Both the position numbers and the translations under genes were made by a program. Shown piece by piece: positions 36,869 to 41,479 of a stretch of 41,479 nt of DNA; within the stretch, counting starts at the first letter, position 1; each line of letters begins with the position of its first letter. Below the pieces are notes generated by a model. It made no database searches. It saw only the letters and a list, made by a program, of their open reading frames with translations, and was not told the origin of the DNA. The stretch is taken from NCBI GenBank assembly GCA_028285305.1, contig JANQPV010000041.1:1-41479 (forward strand). The letters are read 5' to 3'. The stretch comes from Alphaproteobacteria bacterium. GTDB lineage: Bacteria; Pseudomonadota; Alphaproteobacteria; SMXP01.

Positions 36869-37432
36869 TTATTCTGCTCGAAATCGATTTCTGGTCTCCG
36901 TTACAAGCCGTTGATAGCCGGACCCAAAACCGCTGAGCGAAAATGGCAGGTCGATACTTTGCCCCTCCAAGTCAAACACAACAACCCTCGCTTCCTTGCC
37001 CGTGGTCATCTTCTCACGAGCACTATCCTCCAATCGAGCTTCTATGTAGCAGCCTTCTGTGTCACAACGTCGTACACGAATGTCTTTAACCTCGAGATCG
37101 TCTAGATGCAGTTCCACACCTTCTTTCAGCGAAATCCCCAGCGGCACAACAAACCTAATGATATTGGTATTCTCACTCATGAGGTGAGCGACTGATATAC
37201 CCAATACTTGCTGATTTGTGCGTGCATGTATCGTCTTGTGAACGAGGTCGCAGGGAAATGACGTTGAAGAACGAACACACCGAACGGACCAATCTGCATA
37301 GGTAAAAATCTCAGGCCCTGGCTCTTCTTCACCCGGGACCGAGTTTGGAGCGATCGACACAAGGATACACATCCAAACCAAACAGCGGACGTCGCGCAAA
37401 CAACCAGTTCTGTCGGCGTAGCTGATACTCAT
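36869..37432 (-). CDS. Invasion-associated locus B (IalB) family protein
   Basis: Secreted protein of the IalB family, named from Bartonella; the biochemical role is not settled and the family is widespread in free-living alphaproteobacteria. The 187-residue product has a hydrophobic leader (about 17-34, signal-like) and then the family signature: YADWSVRC (Cys52) with Cys61 nearby, a FVVPLGISLKEG segment, the cysteine pair RRCDTEGCYIEARL, and a C-terminal DLPFSLSGFGSGYQRL. The leader is preceded by a longer than usual N-terminus from the first ATG; a later ATG at residue 21 would shorten the signal. The gene is isolated, with non-coding DNA on both sides. Confidence 0.82.
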   Translation of the reverse strand: MSISYADRTGCLRDVRCLVWMCILVSIAPNSVPGEEEPGPEIFTYADWSVRCVRSSTSFPCDLVHKTIHARTNQQVLGISVAHLMSENTNIIRFVVPLGISLKEGVELHLDDLEVKDIRVRRCDTEGCYIEARLEDSAREKMTTGKEARVVVFDLEGQSIDLPFSLSGFGSGYQRLVTETRNRFRAE

Positions 37433-37819
37433 TGGCTTCGTCCAACTGCGCGGATATCACTTGGTGAGCAGGTGACGCTTATCGAGATGCGGCATCGCCC
37501 CCATCGATATTCACATTTCGGCTTGTCGAGCGCCGCATCCAGATGCTTTGGCAAGGCTGAGATACCAAGTAGTCTTTCTGATGGAGATAAACGACAAGCA
37601 ATTGGATGAAATTGGCCCCTCTTGGACTGATGATCGAAACGTTATCTAGAGTCAATCTTTTTGCGCTACCAGCTAATGGAAATCTAGAACGCTTAAGTCA
37701 ATGAAGGATGTGTTGCCTGATGAACCCACAGCCGAATGTTGGCCAAGGCGATCGGCTCAAGTTTGCTATCTGGTACTGCTCCTACTTAAATTGAATTGGC
37801 CACACTAATTCCATCTCTT
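37433..37819. other. Non-coding stretch between the IalB-family gene and the exoprotein
   Basis: No frame with a recognisable product. Short open frames (for example about 22 codons from 37580 on the plus strand) lack support. Promoter elements for the IalB-family gene and a terminator for the exoprotein would be expected here, but I cannot point to either. Confidence 0.4.
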
Positions 37820-40800
37820 TCAGAATCCGGCGATGGCTATCATTTCATTAGCAAGATTCGCATACTTGTCTGATCCAAGTTGGTCGGCAACTTCTCTGAC
37901 TAGTTCAAGCCGATACAACGCTCTGTTCAGGTTACCATTCAAATGGGCGTTCTTTGCACTGATCACACCGGATATAATTTGCCACCTTTTAGCATCGTCC
38001 AGGTGACCAAAAGCGAAGTAATCCTCGGAGAGGCTCGAAAACATCTGATTGCTAAGCGCAACTTGGTACATCACCTCTTGCCGAGATTCCGAGCTGGATG
38101 CTGTTTCTAGCATGCTCATATACGATGTTCCGAGAAAGACGAGATAGTTGTCAAACTGGCGAGACTCTTTGGCCAATTCCATTGCTGCGATGACCACGTT
38201 AACGACTTGGCCAAATGTCAACACGCTAGTCCGCACTGCCATGTCGGCGGAATTCCGAGAAGAAGATATGGCGATTGCATATCTCGCGCTATAGGCAGAG
38301 ACCTCTGCCCAGTACCGTGCACCAGGAACGCCGCTGTCCAGAATCAGTTGCTTGACCACTTCAACGATGACATCGGTTACTATGCCCCAATCCGTCTTGC
38401 TAGATCCTGCATTTTCAACATATCTTTCTGTGATTTCGCCAACGAGAAGGTCCACCGACCTTTCATCTGCTAACAACCATTGCAGAACACTATCTGGGAG
38501 CTGGGCAAGAGCCGCGGAATAGAACTGCGCCGATACGGAGTCCATGCCTGCCTCAGCAAGTTTCCAAAGGAACCATTCTGGCGAATAGTTTTTGAAGACA
38601 ACGAGTTGCTCCTGACCGTTTGGCTCCTGAGTATGCATTAACTCGAACGTCCACGGAGTTTCATCTAACTCACCATTTTGTTGCAGAAACTCGTTCAAAC
38701 CATCCACCTCACTTGCCCTTAATGATATGGCTGCTGTGGAAGTCTCTGGCTCTATACTTTGCCCAAAATAAACCAACGTACCTGCCGATGGCGCCCCGCC
38801 CTGCCATGCGAGGGATGGGTAACCATCGTTGACTCCGGCATTTAGCACCCAGACGGACGGATCAAATCCCGATGGCAGTGACGATTTCAGCTCTGCGGTA
38901 GTCAACCCAGCGCCACCCGAATTCGAACTGCTAAAGGTGGTTCCACTAGTTTGAGTGTCCCAGTACGAATCAACGATTAATCCGCCAACTCCGGTATCTG
39001 TTCCAACTAATCCGCCATTTGACTGTGCATTTGCTACGAGGCCGGTTGAGAAGGAACGAGCGATTGTACCGCCCTGATTATAGCCAACCAAGCCGCCATG
39101 GTTGCTCGAACTACTAAAACTCGGAAATCCGGCAACTGATCCGCGCGCGTAGCTGTCTTCTATCCTCCCTGTGTTTCGGCCCACCAGCCCCCCCACCTGA
39201 CGAGAACTGACATCAACGGAGCTTGTCACAAGAGATTGACTGATTAGTCCAGAATTCTCTCTGGCCAGCCCTCCGGTCTCGGTGCTTCCGACAATCAGTG
39301 TCCCATCAAATTGGGAGCGGTATATCGTGCCCGAATTGAAAGCGACTAGCCCACCGTCCGGCCGCGTCACGGTGGCATTGGAATAAGCGTACTCGATTGT
39401 TCCCTCATTTGCATTAGCGATCGAACTTGAAAACGACCCACCAATGTTGCCGCTAACTCGAACGTTGCTGATCGTGCCTCGGTTGATATGAGCAAAGGCT
39501 CCCGGTCGAAACCCCGTGACGGAAATACTGTCCAGTTGCACGTTCTGCACCTGGCCCGACGAGCCAATTGTTCCGAATACGCCGCCTTCACTGTTGACGC
39601 GAAGATTAGAAATAGTGTGCTCCAAACCGTCGAAAGTCCCTTCGAAGGGGTTGGCGATAGAGCCAAGCGAAGTGAAGAAGTTTGGTGAGGCGGCGTCAAT
39701 ATCACGACCCAGCGCGTAGTTGCCGGATAAGTTGTTGGCAATGCTCTGGAGGTCTTCCAGCGAATTTACCAGCATATGGGCACTCAGTTGGTCCGGTACA
39801 CCTGCATTGGTCACAACGTGAGAAGAGAACTCCGTTGGAATCGCATAGTCGACACTCCGTGATAAGACGAAATTGTCGATTTTGCTGTGAGTATATAAGG
39901 GCGATCTGCTGTCAGGCCCATCCTGAATAATGGCAAATCCATCTGTAGGCAGACTTTGAGATTGGACACCGAAGTCGAAATGGAATGTCCCCGGTCCCGT
40001 AACGACTCCCGAGATACGTCCGTCCGCCGCCCTTGTGACCGATACACGTATCTTCAAGCCGAACTGAAAGCCGGAGCGAATACTCTGAATGTCTTGGCCA
40101 TTGTATGCGAGCGTAATGGCCGAATCTCGAAAGTTTTGGTCGCCTCGGGTAAACCTCACCACATAACCTGAGTTCGGCGTCCCATCATTGCCGAAAGCCA
40201 AATAGGTTCCATATTGCTGCCGCAGACCTCCATATCCATTTTTGTCTGTCACGTCCAACTCGGCAGTCACATTGCCGGACAAATCTACCGAACGTTGTAT
40301 TCCACCTTGGGCACTAGGACCTGGAGTCGTTAGCGACGAGTTTTCTATGACAAGCCGGAAATCATTGTTGCCCACAATGTCGTTCCAGCCGTTTCCAACC
40401 GGTCCGTTGGCTCGGTCAAAGTCATCCGTGAACAACGTTGCGGCTCCTCCGCCGGGATTATAGTAAACTAAGACTCTTCCTGCACTTTGCGACCAGTCCG
40501 CGATCCCTGAGCCATAGAAACGCACAGTCCCCGCTCCGGTTCCTGTATTGTCCGCTCTGAGAATCAAATTGCCGGCGCCGTTGTTGGAAATCGTTATTCC
40601 ATCACTGATTCTCACATCACGATGCGCGCTTAATTCAAGCGAATTATCTCCTGCCCAATGAATATCGGCTTCGACCGTAATATCCCCTTCTTGACTACCA
40701 GCCGTTCCTGTGCTGACGATAACATTCGCCCGTTGCAGAGCGCTCTGCAAAGTGCTGACCGAGATTACGGAGTCCGTCTCCAATGGACTGAATATGAGAG

Positions 40801-41479
40801 GGTCGTGAAGAAGACCCGGAATGTTCGGAGCGTCGCCGATCGACGCAATTCGCACGTTTTGAGGATCGAGAAGTAGCTGGCCTGTCGAACCAAGGCGCGC
40901 GCTCAGATCTGCATAGCCTTCGAATGAAAGGATCCCGTAGCTTGAAACCTCAGCAAAGCCACCGTTTCCGCCGTTCGTTCCACCCTTCGCCGAAATGAAC
41001 CCTTGAAAGTTCGTGTATTCATCGGACCAAACGATGATTGTACCACCGTCTCCCTGATTCAACGCGTCCGCACTTATGGTTGTCGTCGAATCAGCGAGAG
41101 TCCGCTTCGATTGCGGTAATACGCCGGAGCCACCGACGTCTCCACCTAGTTTTACTGTTCCTCCGCTTGACTGACCTGAAGCGTTCAATCGCGCGGTCGA
41201 GAGTTGAACTGCTTCGGCGGTCAACGTGATGTCGCCACCCATTTCGCCGACAGCATTTAGTTCCCCAGTAATGGCAATCTTTTGGTCGCCGTCGATGCTG
41301 ATTTTGCCGCCCTGTCGAGAAGTTCCATCTGCAACGAGAATACCATCCATTTCGATGGAATCTCCCGCTATTTCAATTGTGCCCCCTTTTGTGCCAGACG
41401 CATCCAATGTGCCGGTGACTTTGACCGCCCCGTTTTCGCCGCCAGAGAGAATGATCCGGCCGCCCTTTTGAGTGACCGA
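37820..41479 (-). CDS. Large filamentous-haemagglutinin-type exoprotein, 5' end beyond the window
   Basis: The frame stays open to the right edge; the apparent first codon at 41407 is an internal TTG (leucine), and 24 more codons upstream continue the same pattern. Numbering from that codon: residues 1-180 are LDASG...GGTIxI repeats of a two-partner-secretion beta-helix, ending in the marker GQLLLDPQNVRI. Residues 325-517 look like an inserted jelly-roll (concanavalin A/LamG-like) domain beginning TDDFDRANGPVGNGW. Residues 550-815 carry GLUG-type repeats such as GGLVGYNQGGTIARSFS. Residues 885-1195 are mainly helical and match nothing I recognise. A surface or secreted adhesin-like role is inferred; no TpsB transporter is visible in the window. 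Confidence 0.85.
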   Translation of the reverse strand, partial: SVTQKGGRIILSGGENGAVKVTGTLDASGTKGGTIEIAGDSIEMDGILVADGTSRQGGKISIDGDQKIAITGELNAVGEMGGDITLTAEAVQLSTARLNASGQSSGGTVKLGGDVGGSGVLPQSKRTLADSTTTISADALNQGDGGTIIVWSDEYTNFQGFISAKGGTNGGNGGFAEVSSYGILSFEGYADLSARLGSTGQLLLDPQNVRIASIGDAPNIPGLLHDPLIFSPLETDSVISVSTLQSALQRANVIVSTGTAGSQEGDITVEADIHWAGDNSLELSAHRDVRISDGITISNNGAGNLILRADNTGTGAGTVRFYGSGIADWSQSAGRVLVYYNPGGGAATLFTDDFDRANGPVGNGWNDIVGNNDFRLVIENSSLTTPGPSAQGGIQRSVDLSGNVTAELDVTDKNGYGGLRQQYGTYLAFGNDGTPNSGYVVRFTRGDQNFRDSAITLAYNGQDIQSIRSGFQFGLKIRVSVTRAADGRISGVVTGPGTFHFDFGVQSQSLPTDGFAIIQDGPDSRSPLYTHSKIDNFVLSRSVDYAIPTEFSSHVVTNAGVPDQLSAHMLVNSLEDLQSIANNLSGNYALGRDIDAASPNFFTSLGSIANPFEGTFDGLEHTISNLRVNSEGGVFGTIGSSGQVQNVQLDSISVTGFRPGAFAHINRGTISNVRVSGNIGGSFSSSIANANEGTIEYAYSNATVTRPDGGLVAFNSGTIYRSQFDGTLIVGSTETGGLARENSGLISQSLVTSSVDVSSRQVGGLVGRNTGRIEDSYARGSVAGFPSFSSSSNHGGLVGYNQGGTIARSFSTGLVANAQSNGGLVGTDTGVGGLIVDSYWDTQTSGTTFSSSNSGGAGLTTAELKSSLPSGFDPSVWVLNAGVNDGYPSLAWQGGAPSAGTLVYFGQSIEPETSTAAISLRASEVDGLNEFLQQNGELDETPWTFELMHTQEPNGQEQLVVFKNYSPEWFLWKLAEAGMDSVSAQFYSAALAQLPDSVLQWLLADERSVDLLVGEITERYVENAGSSKTDWGIVTDVIVEVVKQLILDSGVPGARYWAEVSAYSARYAIAISSSRNSADMAVRTSVLTFGQVVNVVIAAMELAKESRQFDNYLVFLGTSYMSMLETASSSESRQEVMYQVALSNQMFSSLSEDYFAFGHLDDAKRWQIISGVISAKNAHLNGNLNRALYRLELVREVADQLGSDKYANLANEMIAIAGF

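Noticed and set aside
36663-36869. 68-codon minus-strand frame whose ATG overlaps the IalB-family stop
   Set aside because: No family match or ribosome binding site, and it runs through the long hairpin; coupling by overlap alone is not enough.
36742-36936. 64-codon plus-strand frame that could be a transposase fragment
   Set aside because: No transposase motif or terminal repeats recognised; it overlaps the IalB-family gene antisense.
1-41479. CRISPR arrays, complete insertion sequences, prophage genes
   Set aside because: No regularly spaced direct repeats, transposase or phage structural genes were seen anywhere in the window.

Overview
The window looks like chromosomal DNA of an alphaproteobacterium. 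The gene order dgt / SPOR protein / nagZ-scpA-scpB-tatA-tatB-tatC-serS-surE-pcm-nlpD / DUF815 ATPase / yajC-secD-secF and the block valS-popZ-tolC-PCMT are alphaproteobacterial arrangements, and PopZ, TrmFO, an IalB-type protein and a CtrA-like site fit the same class. I cannot name a genus from the sequence. GTG and TTG starts are common here (gyrA TTG; uvrA, mscS, trmFO, yajC, tatC, nagZ and xthA GTG).

Layout. (1) 1-4.8 kb, minus strand: ssb, then gyrA-coaD-cyclophilin, with a hairpin after the last gene. (2) 5-12.6 kb: uvrA (divergent from ssb), a small MscS channel, trmFO, a TetR regulator, a degenerate squalene/phytoene-synthase-fold protein resembling the mitochondrial complex I assembly factor NDUFAF6, and a PuuD-like membrane protein. 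(3) 12.7-26.2 kb, almost all minus strand: secF, secD, yajC, a divergent DUF815 AAA+ ATPase, nlpD-like lipoprotein, pcm, surE, serS, tatC, tatB, tatA, scpB, scpA, nagZ and a SPOR membrane protein. This is an envelope, export and chromosome-segregation cluster. (4) 26.4-34.9 kb: dgt, divergent erpA and xthA, then valS, popZ, tolC and a second PCMT-family methyltransferase. argS, which I would expect between dgt and the SPOR gene, is not there. (5) 35-36.3 kb: tRNA-Cys with a readable promoter, a secreted protein of unknown function, a candidate small RNA gene (CtrA-like box, two hairpins, strong terminator), and tRNA-Asn. (6) 36.3-41.5 kb: a gene-poor accessory stretch with an IalB-family protein and the 3' part of a very large filamentous-haemagglutinin-type exoprotein that runs off the right end.

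Most of the window is ordinary housekeeping sequence. The parts worth a second look are the orphan small-RNA-like unit at about 36.02-36.13 kb, the mosaic exoprotein (beta-helix repeats, an inserted jelly-roll domain, GLUG repeats and an unrecognised helical C-terminus), the NDUFAF6-like gene, and the two departures from expected gene order (argS missing; a PuuD-like gene where a DUF498/Mth938 gene usually sits).
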